Positions 1 through 6,228 of a DNA stretch of 12,876 bases are shown one piece after another. The notes under the pieces are model-generated. The model saw nothing but the letters and a program-made list of their open reading frames with translations, ran no database searches and was not told the origin of the DNA. The position numbers and the translations under genes were made by a program. Origin of the DNA: ZC4RG17 sp035304485 (GTDB taxonomy: Bacteria > Actinomycetota > Acidimicrobiia > Spongiisociales > ZC4RG35); assembly GCA_035304485.1 (NCBI GenBank), contig DATGPZ010000187.1, positions 1 through 12,876 of the forward strand, written 5' to 3'. Position 1 is the stretch's first letter; each line of letters opens with the position of its first letter.

Positions 1-449
1 TGTTCGATCCAGCCGGAGAGGGTGAGGGCGAGTGCGGGAGTGAGGCTGTCCGGGCCGATGTCGATGAGGGCGAGATGTCCGAACAACTCGGGGCGGCGGG
101 CGGCAGCGAGGAGCGCGGCCATTCCGCCCATCGAATGTGCCACCACGTGCGGAGTGGCGAGACCCAGCTCCTCGACTACTCCGATCAGGTCATCGGCCAT
201 CCGGGAGGCCGTGTAGTCCGTGCTCCATGCGGACTGTCCATGACCACGTTGGTCGACGGCCACTACGTGATAGCGGGTGGAGAGGAGGCTCGACAGGGTG
301 TCCCACTCACGGGCGTGACCCATGATCCCATGCAGGACCACCACGGCCGGGAGATCGAGGTCCCCCATCCTCCACAGGTGTAGGAGCAGACCGTCGATCT
401 CGAGGAAATGATCGGTTCCGACAGCAGGGTGGGTGAGGGCGAGTGTCAT
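1..449 (-). CDS. alpha/beta hydrolase, partial (C-terminus beyond window)
   Basis: The minus strand from an ATG at 449 reads open to the window edge for 149 codons, so the C-terminal part, including the expected catalytic Asp and His, is not visible. Visible fold motifs are the oxyanion-hole segment LHGIMGH (residues 39-45), the DQRGHGQS turn (66-73) and the nucleophile elbow AHSMGG with Ser106. These are standard for the alpha/beta hydrolase superfamily (esterase, lipase, epoxide-hydrolase or C-C hydrolase types), and the substrate cannot be told. No signal peptide is seen, so it is probably cytoplasmic. The start is supported by GAAGGA at 458-463 (minus strand), 8 nt upstream. The gene is divergent from a TetR-family regulator and shares with it a 91-bp region holding two palindromes, so control by that regulator is likely. 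The superfamily call is firm; any specific enzyme name would be a guess. Confidence 0.88.
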   Translation of the reverse strand, partial: MTLALTHPAVGTDHFLEIDGLLLHLWRMGDLDLPAVVVLHGIMGHAREWDTLSSLLSTRYHVVAVDQRGHGQSAWSTDYTASRMADDLIGVVEELGLATPHVVAHSMGGMAALLAAARRPELFGHLALIDIGPDSLTPALALTLSGWIE

Positions 450-483
450 TGGATGAGTCCTTCGTAGGTCGATCCGCGGTACC

Positions 484-526
484 AGACCAACTGGTCGGTC
501 TAGCGTACAGACCAACTAGTCGGTCT
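484..526. promoter_or_regulatory. Paired TetR-type operator palindromes in the divergent promoter region
   Basis: Two copies of an 18-bp imperfect palindrome lie at 484-501 and 509-526. Each begins AGACCAACT and ends GTCGGTCT, and the two differ at one base (G or A at the tenth position). The second copy has arms matching at 8 of 9 positions, the first at 7 of 9. Starts are 25 bp apart. Location between an alpha/beta hydrolase gene and a TetR-family gene fits autoregulated divergent repression. A TACGCT hexamer on the minus strand at 502-507, between the copies, could be the hydrolase -10, and the second copy would cover the -35 region of the regulator. The repeats are seen; binding by the neighbouring TetR protein is inferred. 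Confidence 0.75.
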
Positions 527-536
527 GGCAAGCTGA

Positions 537-542
537 TAGAGT
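537..542 (+). promoter_or_regulatory. Putative -10 element (TAGAGT) for the TetR gene
   Basis: TAGAGT fits the actinobacterial TANNNT -10 pattern and ends 7 nt before the GTG at 550. No Shine-Dalgarno sequence is present. This suggests a leaderless transcript beginning at or near the 550 GTG. The matching -35 region would fall inside the second palindrome. Inference from pattern and spacing only. Confidence 0.35.
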
Positions 543-1149
543 GCTCACCGTGACGACCAGAGAGCGGATTCTGGATTCGGCCCGTCGACTGGTGCTGTCC
601 CGCGGCTTCGGTTCCACCACGGTGGACGCGGTCCTGGCCCAAGCGGGTGCCTCCAAGGGTGCCTTCTTTCATCACTTCGCATCCAAGGCAGACCTGGGAC
701 GGGCCCTGGTCGAGGAGTACGCCGAGCAGGACGCCGAGACGCTCGAGGCGTTCATGCGGCGCGCCGAAGAAGTCTCCGCCGACCCCGCCGAGCAGCTGGT
801 TGCCTTCGTGCGGCTCTTCGAGCAACTGGTCGAGACAGACCCCGGATCTCATCCCGGGTGCCTGTTCGTGTCGTTCATCTACGAGCAGGAACTGACGGGT
901 GTCGAAGTGGCCGAGATCGTGCGGCGATCGATCGAGCTGTGGCGGAAGCGGCTCCTCGAGAAGCTCGATGCCGCTGCCGGTGCCCGGCTTGCCAACTCTT
1001 CGGTCGATCTTCCGTCGCTGGCGGACCAGTTCTTCGTCGTGGTGGAGGGTGGTCTCTTGTTGAGCCGGGCGACGGGCGACCCGGAACGGATCCGTGATCA
1101 GCTCACCCATTTCAGGCACTACCTGGAGCTGCTGTTCGGGCTTCGATGA
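541..1149 (+). CDS. TetR/AcrR-family transcriptional regulator (NemR-like C-terminal half)
   Basis: A 202-residue protein of normal TetR length. The N-terminal domain (about residues 5-52) carries a typical TetR helix-turn-helix: TTVDAVLAQAGASKGAFFHHF at 26-46 (key residues Gly36, Ser38, Lys39, Phe42-Phe43, His45-Phe46) followed by KADL. The C-terminal ligand domain has HPGCLF at 104-109. Cys107 sits where NemR-type regulators have a conserved Gly-Cys-Leu, hinting at an electrophile or small hydrophobic ligand, though this is weak. The start is unresolved between GTG 541 and GTG 550. The latter gives the usual MTTRERIL opening and fits a leaderless start behind TAGAGT at 537-542. It is divergent from an alpha/beta hydrolase gene, with two palindromes between, so it is probably that gene's repressor and its own. 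Confidence 0.9.
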   Translation: MLTVTTRERILDSARRLVLSRGFGSTTVDAVLAQAGASKGAFFHHFASKADLGRALVEEYAEQDAETLEAFMRRAEEVSADPAEQLVAFVRLFEQLVETDPGSHPGCLFVSFIYEQELTGVEVAEIVRRSIELWRKRLLEKLDAAAGARLANSSVDLPSLADQFFVVVEGGLLLSRATGDPERIRDQLTHFRHYLELLFGLR

Positions 1150-1185
1150 GACCAGCTAACGAGTTCGGATAGCCGGCCGCGTCGG

Positions 1186-1191
1186 TACCCT
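1186..1191 (+). promoter_or_regulatory. Putative -10 element (TACCCT) for the second TetR gene
   Basis: TACCCT matches TANNNT and ends 10 nt before the ATG at 1202. A possible -35 TTCGGA lies 16 bp upstream. There is no Shine-Dalgarno sequence in the 52-bp gap, so a leaderless or very short leader transcript is plausible. The spacing is a little long for a strictly leaderless start. Confidence 0.28.
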
Positions 1192-1201
1192 GGGGCCCAC
1201 G

Positions 1202-1816
1202 ATGCCCAGGATCCGCGCCGAGACCATCGCCGAGCACAAAGAGATGACCCGTCGGCAGGTCCTGGAGGCGGCTCAAGAGCTCATCGCCGAGGTCGGATCC
1301 GCCGAGATCTCCTTCGGAGAGATCGCCAGCGCGGTCGGCATCGGGCGTACCACCCTCTACGAGTACTTCGCTGACCGTGATGACGTCATCGCCTCCTTGG
1401 TCGAAGAGGAGTTGCCCGGAGTGGTGGAAGGGCTACTGGCCGGTCTCTCGGCCGAGATGGACCCCGCCCAGCAACTGGCCGAAGTGGCCGAGCGCACGGT
1501 CAGGTTCGTCGCCACCGACCCGGTCCTCGGCCTCATACTCCACCGTGAGGTCGGCCGCCTCACGGCCGAAGCCCAACGTCGCATCCGCGATGCCCACACC
1601 GATCTGATCACCGGGGTCGCCTCGATCTATGCCCGGGGGGTGGAGAAGGGCAGCCTCCATCCCATGCCGGTGGACCTCGCCGGGCGGTTCATCCAAGACA
1701 CGGTCATGTCGGCCGCCCGAGCGGTGATATCGGCTGCCGATCCGGATTCCCGTCTCCCCGAGATCGTCGCCGGCATGCGCCGATTCCTGCTCCACGGGCT
1801 GGCCGGCAACCGATAG
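1202..1816 (+). CDS. TetR/AcrR-family transcriptional regulator
   Basis: A 204-residue DNA-binding regulator. The N-terminal helix-turn-helix spans about residues 36-66, with ISFGEIASAVGIGRTTLYEYF (36-56) and then DRDDVIASLV, the typical TetR recognition helix (GIGRTTLYEYF) plus linker. The long, mostly helical C-terminal half (70-204) would form the ligand pocket and dimer interface and matches no subfamily I can name. It is not a close paralogue of the regulator just upstream. It lies 52 bp after that gene and 52 bp before ppk1, all on the same strand, but each of the three has its own -10-like hexamer, so they need not form an operon. I see no clear palindrome near its start, so its target is unknown. 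Control of ppk1 is possible only by position. Confidence 0.9.
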   Translation: MPRIRAETIAEHKEMTRRQVLEAAQELIAEVGSAEISFGEIASAVGIGRTTLYEYFADRDDVIASLVEEELPGVVEGLLAGLSAEMDPAQQLAEVAERTVRFVATDPVLGLILHREVGRLTAEAQRRIRDAHTDLITGVASIYARGVEKGSLHPMPVDLAGRFIQDTVMSAARAVISAADPDSRLPEIVAGMRRFLLHGLAGNR

Positions 1817-1837
1817 TTCGCTGGACATCCAGGTCGG

Positions 1838-1859
1838 GTTCACCGATGGGTCGTAGACT
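1838..1859 (+). promoter_or_regulatory. Putative ppk1 promoter with a single PHO-box-like heptamer
   Basis: A -10-like TAGACT lies at 1854-1859, ending 9 nt before the ppk1 ATG. No Shine-Dalgarno sequence is seen, suggesting a very short leader or leaderless transcript. GTTCACC at 1838-1844 equals the core of the PHO-box unit found tandemly before pstS, but neither flanking 11-bp register repeats it (about 3 of 7 matches each side). The -10 is a modest call. The PHO half-site is weak because the same heptamer also occurs by chance in several coding regions of this window. Confidence 0.35.
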
Positions 1860-1868
1860 CTGTGGTCG

Positions 1869-3908
1869 ATGGCTGTCGACCGCTATCTGAACCGGGAACT
1901 GTCCTGGCTGGACTTCAACGAGCGGGTGCTGGCTCTGGCACAGAGCTCCAACATCCCCTTGCTGGCGCGGGTCAAGTTCCTCGCGATCTGGGCTTCCAAC
2001 TTGGACGAGTTCTTCCAGGTGCGGGTGGCAGGACTCAAGGAGCAAGTGGCTCAGAACGTGCGGGCCACCTCGCCCGACGGTCTCACCCCTGCTCAGCAGT
2101 TGGCCGAGATCCGGCGCATCGTGACCGATCAGTACGTCGAGGTTTCGAAGGTGTTCTTGACCGACCTGGCGCCCTCCTTGGCGCAGGCCGGGATCGTCAT
2201 CACCGACTATGGCGGTCTCGAGGCCGAGGACCGGGCCTATCTCGACGAGCAGTTCCGGAACCGGGTGTATCCGGTCGTGACCCCGCTGGCCGTCGATCCG
2301 GCCCATCCGTTTCCGTACATCTCGAATCTGTCGTTGAACCTGGCGATCTTCGTGCGCAACCCCGAGACAGGGGTCAGCCGCTTCGCGCGTATCAAGGTGC
2401 CTCCGATCCTCCCGCGTTTCGTCGCCCTGCCGGACGGTGACCGGTTCGTTCCTCTCGAACAAGTGATCGCCGCCCATCTCGAAAGCCTGTTCCCGGGGAT
2501 GGAGATCCTCGGCCACCACGTCTTTCGGGTGACGCGCAATGCCGACATCGAGATCGAGGAAGAAGAGGGCGGAGACCTCCTCCTGATGATGGAGTCCGAG
2601 CTGACGAGACGCCGTTTCGGCCACATGGTGCGCCTGGAGGTCAACCCCGACATGCCCGATGACGTGCTGGGTTTGCTGATGAGGGAGATGGGAGCCGACG
2701 AGACGGACGTCTATCGGGTCGACGGACCGATCGATCTGGCCGGCCTGGCGGACATCGCCGCCCTCGAGCGCCCAGAACTTCAGTACGAGCCCTGGCATTG
2801 GCTGACCCCGATGCGGCTGCAGGCGGTCGAAGGCGAAGCACCCGACATCTTCGAGGTGATTCGCGACGGCGACGTCCTCGTTCACCACCCCTACGACTCG
2901 TTCACGACTTCGGTCGAGGCGTTCATCGACCAGGCCGCCCGTGATCCGCATGTCCTTGCCATCAAGATGACGCTCTACCGGACCTCCCAGGACAGTCCGA
3001 TCATGCGCTCGCTGATCGAGGCGGCCGAGTCGGGGAAGCAGGTCGTGGCTCTCGTCGAGTTGAAGGCGCGATTCGACGAGGAACGCAACATCGAGTGGGC
3101 CCAGCGACTGGAGGACGCCGGCGTCCACGTCATGTACGGGGTGGTCGGCCTCAAGACCCACTCCAAGGTGGCGCTCGTGGTGCGCGACGAAGGCGGCACG
3201 ATCCGCCGCTATGCCCACATCGGAACCGGCAACTACAACGACACCACTGCTCGCATATACGAGGACATCGGCTTGTTCACCGCCGATACCGCCATTGGCG
3301 CCGACTTGTCGGATCTCTTCAATTTTCTCACTGGCTACAGCCGTCAGACTCACTACCGGGCGTTGAGCGTCTCCCCTGTGGGGATCAGGCAGCGGATGCT
3401 GGAACTGATCGAGGAGCAGGCGGCCCAAGGCGACGGTCACATCACGATGAAGATGAACGCGCTGGTGGACCAGGAGATGATCGATGCGCTCTATCGGGCC
3501 TCACAGGCCGGGACCCGCATCGACCTGATCGTCCGGGGTATCTGCTGTCTGGTCCCGGGTGTCCCGGGCGTGTCGGAGAACATCCGGGTGCGCTCGATCG
3601 TGGGGCGGTATCTGGAGCACTCCCGGATCTATCGCTTCGGTGCCCGAGGCGCCGACCGTACCTACTACATCGGCTCGGCCGATCTCATGCCCCGCAACCT
3701 GGACCGGCGGGTGGAGGTCCTGGCGCCGATCACCGACGCCACCGCCCAGTTCCGCCTCGACGAGGTCCTCGACGTCCTGCTGGCGGACGACACCCTGGCC
3801 TGGGAATTGGGCTCCGACGGCGGCTGGCATCGGGTCGCCGAGATCGAGGGGGTCAACGCCCACGACACCCTCCAGGACCTCGCCACCGCCCGCTCCCGCG
3901 TCACCTGA
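1869..3908 (+). CDS. ppk1: Polyphosphate kinase 1
   Basis: Reversibly transfers the gamma-phosphate of ATP onto a growing polyphosphate chain, storing phosphate and energy in the cytoplasm. The 679 residues match the usual length of PPK1. The N-terminal domain opens with YLNRELSWLDFNERVL (6-21) and has LDEFFQVRVAGL (45-56), which are family signatures. The catalytic core shows IKMTLYRT (365-372), GLKTHSK (427-433) with His431, equivalent to the autophosphorylated histidine (His435 in E. coli), HIGTGNYN (450-457), and YLEHSRIYRF (581-590) with His584, the second conserved histidine. The reading frame is intact and ends in a terminator 15 bp downstream, separating it from the pst operon. The ATG at 1869 gives the normal N-terminus. 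Its position next to pstSCAB-phoU links phosphate storage with uptake. Confidence 0.97.
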   Translation: MAVDRYLNRELSWLDFNERVLALAQSSNIPLLARVKFLAIWASNLDEFFQVRVAGLKEQVAQNVRATSPDGLTPAQQLAEIRRIVTDQYVEVSKVFLTDLAPSLAQAGIVITDYGGLEAEDRAYLDEQFRNRVYPVVTPLAVDPAHPFPYISNLSLNLAIFVRNPETGVSRFARIKVPPILPRFVALPDGDRFVPLEQVIAAHLESLFPGMEILGHHVFRVTRNADIEIEEEEGGDLLLMMESELTRRRFGHMVRLEVNPDMPDDVLGLLMREMGADETDVYRVDGPIDLAGLADIAALERPELQYEPWHWLTPMRLQAVEGEAPDIFEVIRDGDVLVHHPYDSFTTSVEAFIDQAARDPHVLAIKMTLYRTSQDSPIMRSLIEAAESGKQVVALVELKARFDEERNIEWAQRLEDAGVHVMYGVVGLKTHSKVALVVRDEGGTIRRYAHIGTGNYNDTTARIYEDIGLFTADTAIGADLSDLFNFLTGYSRQTHYRALSVSPVGIRQRMLELIEEQAAQGDGHITMKMNALVDQEMIDALYRASQAGTRIDLIVRGICCLVPGVPGVSENIRVRSIVGRYLEHSRIYRFGARGADRTYYIGSADLMPRNLDRRVEVLAPITDATAQFRLDEVLDVLLADDTLAWELGSDGGWHRVAEIEGVNAHDTLQDLATARSRVT

Positions 3909-3923
3909 CGCGTTCTTAAGACC

Positions 3924-3950
3924 AAAACGGGGCGCGAAACGCCCCGTTTT
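3924..3950 (+). terminator. Intrinsic terminator after ppk1
   Basis: A perfect 11-bp stem, AAAACGGGGCG (3924-3934) and its complement (3940-3950), encloses the 5-nt loop CGAAA. The GC-rich core is followed by four T residues formed by the stem end. It begins 15 bp after the ppk1 stop. The A-run at the left arm would let it work in both directions, but no minus-strand gene reads into it. It isolates ppk1 from the PHO-box promoter that starts 26 bp further on. Confidence 0.9.
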
Positions 3951-3976
3951 CTCCCTCAGAACGCCGCCTCAGAAAT

Positions 3977-3998
3977 GTTCACCTGGCGTTCACCTGTC
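3977..3998 (+). promoter_or_regulatory. PHO box (two 11-bp direct repeat units) upstream of pstS
   Basis: Two adjacent units, GTTCACCTGGC (3977-3987) and GTTCACCTGTC (3988-3998), match at 10 of 11 positions and are in exact 11-bp register. This is the form of the actinobacterial PhoP-binding PHO box. It lies 84 bp before the pstS ATG. Possible -10 hexamers downstream are TAAAGC (4012-4017) and TACCTT (4026-4031); I cannot choose between them. It is the only tandem copy I found in the window, and it precedes the gene expected to be most strongly induced by phosphate starvation. The response regulator at the end of this operon is the likely binder, which is an inference. Confidence 0.88.
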
Positions 3999-4031
3999 GA
4001 CGGCTGGGCGGTAAAGCCCGCTCCTTACCTT

Positions 4032-4058
4032 CGTCATGCCGGTCGAGCCGGCATGACG
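4032..4058 (+). other. Perfect hairpin in the pstS leader
   Basis: The arms CGTCATGCCGG (4032-4042) and CCGGCATGACG (4048-4058) are perfectly complementary over 11 bp with a 5-nt loop, TCGAG. No T-run follows, so it is not a classical terminator. It lies between the PHO box and the pstS ribosome-binding site AAGGAG (4067-4072). It could stabilise the 5' end of the abundant pstS mRNA, act as an operator for a second regulator, or be a dispersed palindromic repeat. The right arm contains an ATG (4053) in frame with pstS that the stem would bury. Confidence 0.75.
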
Positions 4059-4082
4059 AATCCGACAAGGAGAACCGTTCAA

Positions 4083-5195
4083 ATGCAGATCCGATCATTG
4101 CGCCGGCTGACTGGGCTGGTAGCGCTGGCTATGGTCCTGGCGGCCTGCGGGTCTTCCGCCGACCCCACCACCACGCCACCCCCGGCCGACGCCGAGGTGA
4201 CCACCACACAGGCCCCGGCCGACGGAGAAGCCGACGGAGAAGGCTCGGAGGAGGGAAGCAACGGCCCGAGCGAGACCTCGGATCTCGGACTCCCCGTGGT
4301 CTCCCCGATAGACGTAGACGCCTCGGTGGACATCGGCATCGCCGGGTCCTCGACCGTGTTTCCGCTCTCCACGGCCATCATGACCCAATGGATCGATGAG
4401 GGCGGACCCGAATACAGCATCGACTCGATCGGCTCGGGTGGTGGCCTGGAGCGCTTCTGTGTGGAGGGCGCCTCTGACATCGCCAACGCCTCTCGGGCCA
4501 TCAACGAAGAAGAGATCGCCGCCTGCACCGAGACATGGGGCGATCCGCCCATCGAGATCCGGGTCGGGAGCGACGCTCTGTCCGTGGTCATCAGCCCCGG
4601 CAACTACTTCGCCCAGGAGCTGACCATCGAGCAGCTGGCGGCGGCGTTCTCTCTCACTGACGCCGGCGCCACATGGGCCGACGTGGATCCGTCTTTTCCC
4701 GCCCATCCCATCCAGCTGTTCACCCCGGGAGCCGACTCGGGCACCTTCGACTACTTCAACGAGGTCGTGTTCGACGAGGCCGATCCGTCGCCCATCCTGT
4801 CGTCGATCGCAGAGATCGTCGGCGAGGACGACAACCTGACTGTCGCCGGTGTCGCCGAGGACGGGTGCACGGAGGGTGACGAGAGCACGACCTGTGCGAT
4901 CGGCTACTTCGGGTACGCCTACTACCAGGAGAATGCCGACCGCCTGCAGACGGTGGCAGTGGAGGGCGTCCAGCCCAGCGCCGAATCCGTGGACGACGGG
5001 TCGTACCCGATCTCCCGCCCGCTGTACATGTACACGGCCCCGGCCGTTCTGGCCCAGAAGCCCCAAGTGGCAGAGTTCATCGCCTACTACCTGAACAACG
5101 TCAACGACGTGATAGGTGAGGTCGGGTACTTCCCTGCTCCCGACGAAGCCCTGCAAGAAGCGGCCAACAACATCGCGGAGGCTGCCGGCTGGTGA
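4083..5195 (+). CDS. pstS: Phosphate ABC transporter substrate-binding lipoprotein PstS
   Basis: Captures orthophosphate outside the membrane and hands it to PstCA. The 370-residue precursor has a lipoprotein signal peptide (1-21) with lipobox LAAC and Cys22, then a Thr/Pro-rich and strongly acidic linker (about 24-75). The PBP-like domain shows the phosphate-contact segments GSSTVFP (88-94), GSGGGLERF (118-126), ASRAIN (136-141) and PGADSGTFDYF (215-225). Four cysteines (126, 148, 262, 271) could form two disulfides. The start at 4083 is chosen because AAGGAG lies at 4067-4072 and the lipoprotein signal begins there; an in-frame ATG at 4053 sits inside the leader hairpin. It is the first gene of the operon behind a PHO box, and a hairpin separates it from pstC, as expected for a protein needed in excess over the membrane subunits. 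Confidence 0.96.
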   Translation: MQIRSLRRLTGLVALAMVLAACGSSADPTTTPPPADAEVTTTQAPADGEADGEGSEEGSNGPSETSDLGLPVVSPIDVDASVDIGIAGSSTVFPLSTAIMTQWIDEGGPEYSIDSIGSGGGLERFCVEGASDIANASRAINEEEIAACTETWGDPPIEIRVGSDALSVVISPGNYFAQELTIEQLAAAFSLTDAGATWADVDPSFPAHPIQLFTPGADSGTFDYFNEVVFDEADPSPILSSIAEIVGEDDNLTVAGVAEDGCTEGDESTTCAIGYFGYAYYQENADRLQTVAVEGVQPSAESVDDGSYPISRPLYMYTAPAVLAQKPQVAEFIAYYLNNVNDVIGEVGYFPAPDEALQEAANNIAEAAGW

Positions 5196-5211
5196 TCGTC
5201 GGCCCGACCTT

Positions 5212-5241
5212 GGGGAGCCCGCTGTCGCCGGCGGGCTCCCC
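5212..5241 (+). other. Intercistronic hairpin between pstS and pstC
   Basis: The arms GGGGAGCCCGC (5212-5222) and GCGGGCTCCCC (5231-5241) are perfectly complementary over 11 bp with an 8-nt loop. The stem lies 16 bp after the pstS stop and ends 18 bp before the pstC ATG. No T-tract follows, so full termination is unlikely. Partial termination, or protection of the pstS mRNA 3' end from exonuclease, would raise PstS above PstCAB, a common need in binding-protein transporters. The structure is seen; the role is inferred. Confidence 0.75.
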
Positions 5242-5259
5242 GACCCATCTTGGAGTGAG

Positions 5260-6228
5260 ATGACCGACACCCGAACCGTCGACGTAGCCGAGCCGGACTG
5301 GCTCCGGCGCCGTCCCCGTCCCGGCGAACTCGCCATCCGGGGGTTCTTGTTCGTATGTGGCGCCCTCTCGATCGCCATCACCGTGGGCATCATCTACGAG
5401 CTGGGGAAGGAGTCGCTGCTCTTCTTCCAGGACGACCGGGTGAGTCTCTCCGACTTCCTCACCGGAACCGTCTGGCAGCCCCAGGCCGGCAGGTTCGGGA
5501 TCTGGGCTCTCGTCCTCGGCACAGCCCTGATCTCGATCATCGCCATGGTGGTGGCCGTACCCCTGGGTCTGGCCGCCGCCATCTATCTATCGGAATACGC
5601 GAGTACCCGGGTCCGAGGGTTCTTCAAGCCGGTCCTGGAGGTGCTGGTGGGGATCCCGACCGTCGTCTACGGATTCTTCGCTCTCACCTTCATGACTCCG
5701 CTCCTCCGGTCGCTGTTCGGCGCCAACTTGGTGGGGTTCTTCAACGTCCTGTCGGCGGGCATCGTCGTCGGGATCCTGATCGTTCCGTTGATCAGCTCGC
5801 TGTCCGAAGATGCTTTGGCGGCGGTGCCGGACTCGTTGCGCCAGGCCGCCTACGCCCTGGGAGCCTCCCGGCTGGAGGTGGCGCTGCGGGTGGTGGTGCC
5901 GGCGGCCCTGTCGGGTATCGCCGCCGGTTTCGTCGTGGCGCTGTCCCGGGCGGTGGGCGAGACGATGGTGGTGACGCTGGCGGCGGGTGCATCTCCCCGC
6001 AACTTCAGCCTCGGCGAGGACTCTCTGTTCGGTTTCATCCTCGATCCCTTCCGTGGTGCCCAAGCCATGACCGGCTACGTGGCGATCACGGCCAGTGGCG
6101 ACGTCAGCCACAACTCCATCGACTACAACTCGATCTTCGCCGTCGGGCTCGCCCTGTTCGTGATGACGCTGGGCCTGAACTCGCTGAGTCGTCGTTTCGT
6201 TCGTCGTTTCCGCCAGGAGTACGAATGA
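5260..6228 (+). CDS. pstC: Phosphate ABC transporter permease PstC
   Basis: One of two membrane subunits forming the phosphate channel. It has 322 residues, normal for PstC. Hydrophobic segments lie near residues 26-47, 82-106, 124-148, 161-181, 211-233 and 292-313, giving about six membrane spans. The cytoplasmic EAA-type loop that contacts PstB is clear at about 183-214 (EDALAAVPDSLRQAAYALGA). LVGIPTVVYGFF (129-140) and SRAVGETMVVTLAAG (229-243) are PstC/PstA family signatures. The start at 5260 gives a charged cytoplasmic N-terminus and has GGAG at 5252-5255. The stop overlaps the pstA ATG in an ATGA junction, indicating translational coupling. Nothing appears truncated. Confidence 0.95.
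   Translation: MTDTRTVDVAEPDWLRRRPRPGELAIRGFLFVCGALSIAITVGIIYELGKESLLFFQDDRVSLSDFLTGTVWQPQAGRFGIWALVLGTALISIIAMVVAVPLGLAAAIYLSEYASTRVRGFFKPVLEVLVGIPTVVYGFFALTFMTPLLRSLFGANLVGFFNVLSAGIVVGILIVPLISSLSEDALAAVPDSLRQAAYALGASRLEVALRVVVPAALSGIAAGFVVALSRAVGETMVVTLAAGASPRNFSLGEDSLFGFILDPFRGAQAMTGYVAITASGDVSHNSIDYNSIFAVGLALFVMTLGLNSLSRRFVRRFRQEYE

Noticed and set aside
1149..1868. The second TetR regulator and ppk1 as one phosphate operon.
   Set aside because: Each has its own -10-like hexamer and a 52-bp gap, and nothing in the regulator points to phosphate. Adjacency alone is not enough.
1704..3440. A 578-codon open frame on the minus strand opposite the end of the second TetR gene and most of ppk1.
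   Set aside because: ppk1 on the plus strand is unmistakable with both catalytic histidines. The antisense frame shows no recognisable motif and is the usual by-product of high-GC codon bias.
4053..4082. An in-frame ATG at 4053 as the pstS start.
   Set aside because: It sits in the right arm of the perfect hairpin and lacks a ribosome-binding site, whereas 4083 has AAGGAG upstream and begins a normal lipoprotein signal peptide.
4095..5393. A 432-codon minus-strand open frame opposite pstS.
   Set aside because: It has no domain signature and lies wholly over pstS and the start of pstC. pstS has a lipobox, ribosome-binding site and phosphate-binding motifs.
5355..6227. Long plus-strand open frames that begin upstream of pstA and pstB inside the preceding genes.
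   Set aside because: The upstream parts are Arg/Gly/Pro-rich out-of-frame translation of pstC and pstA. The real starts at 6225 and 7619 overlap the previous stops in ATGA junctions.
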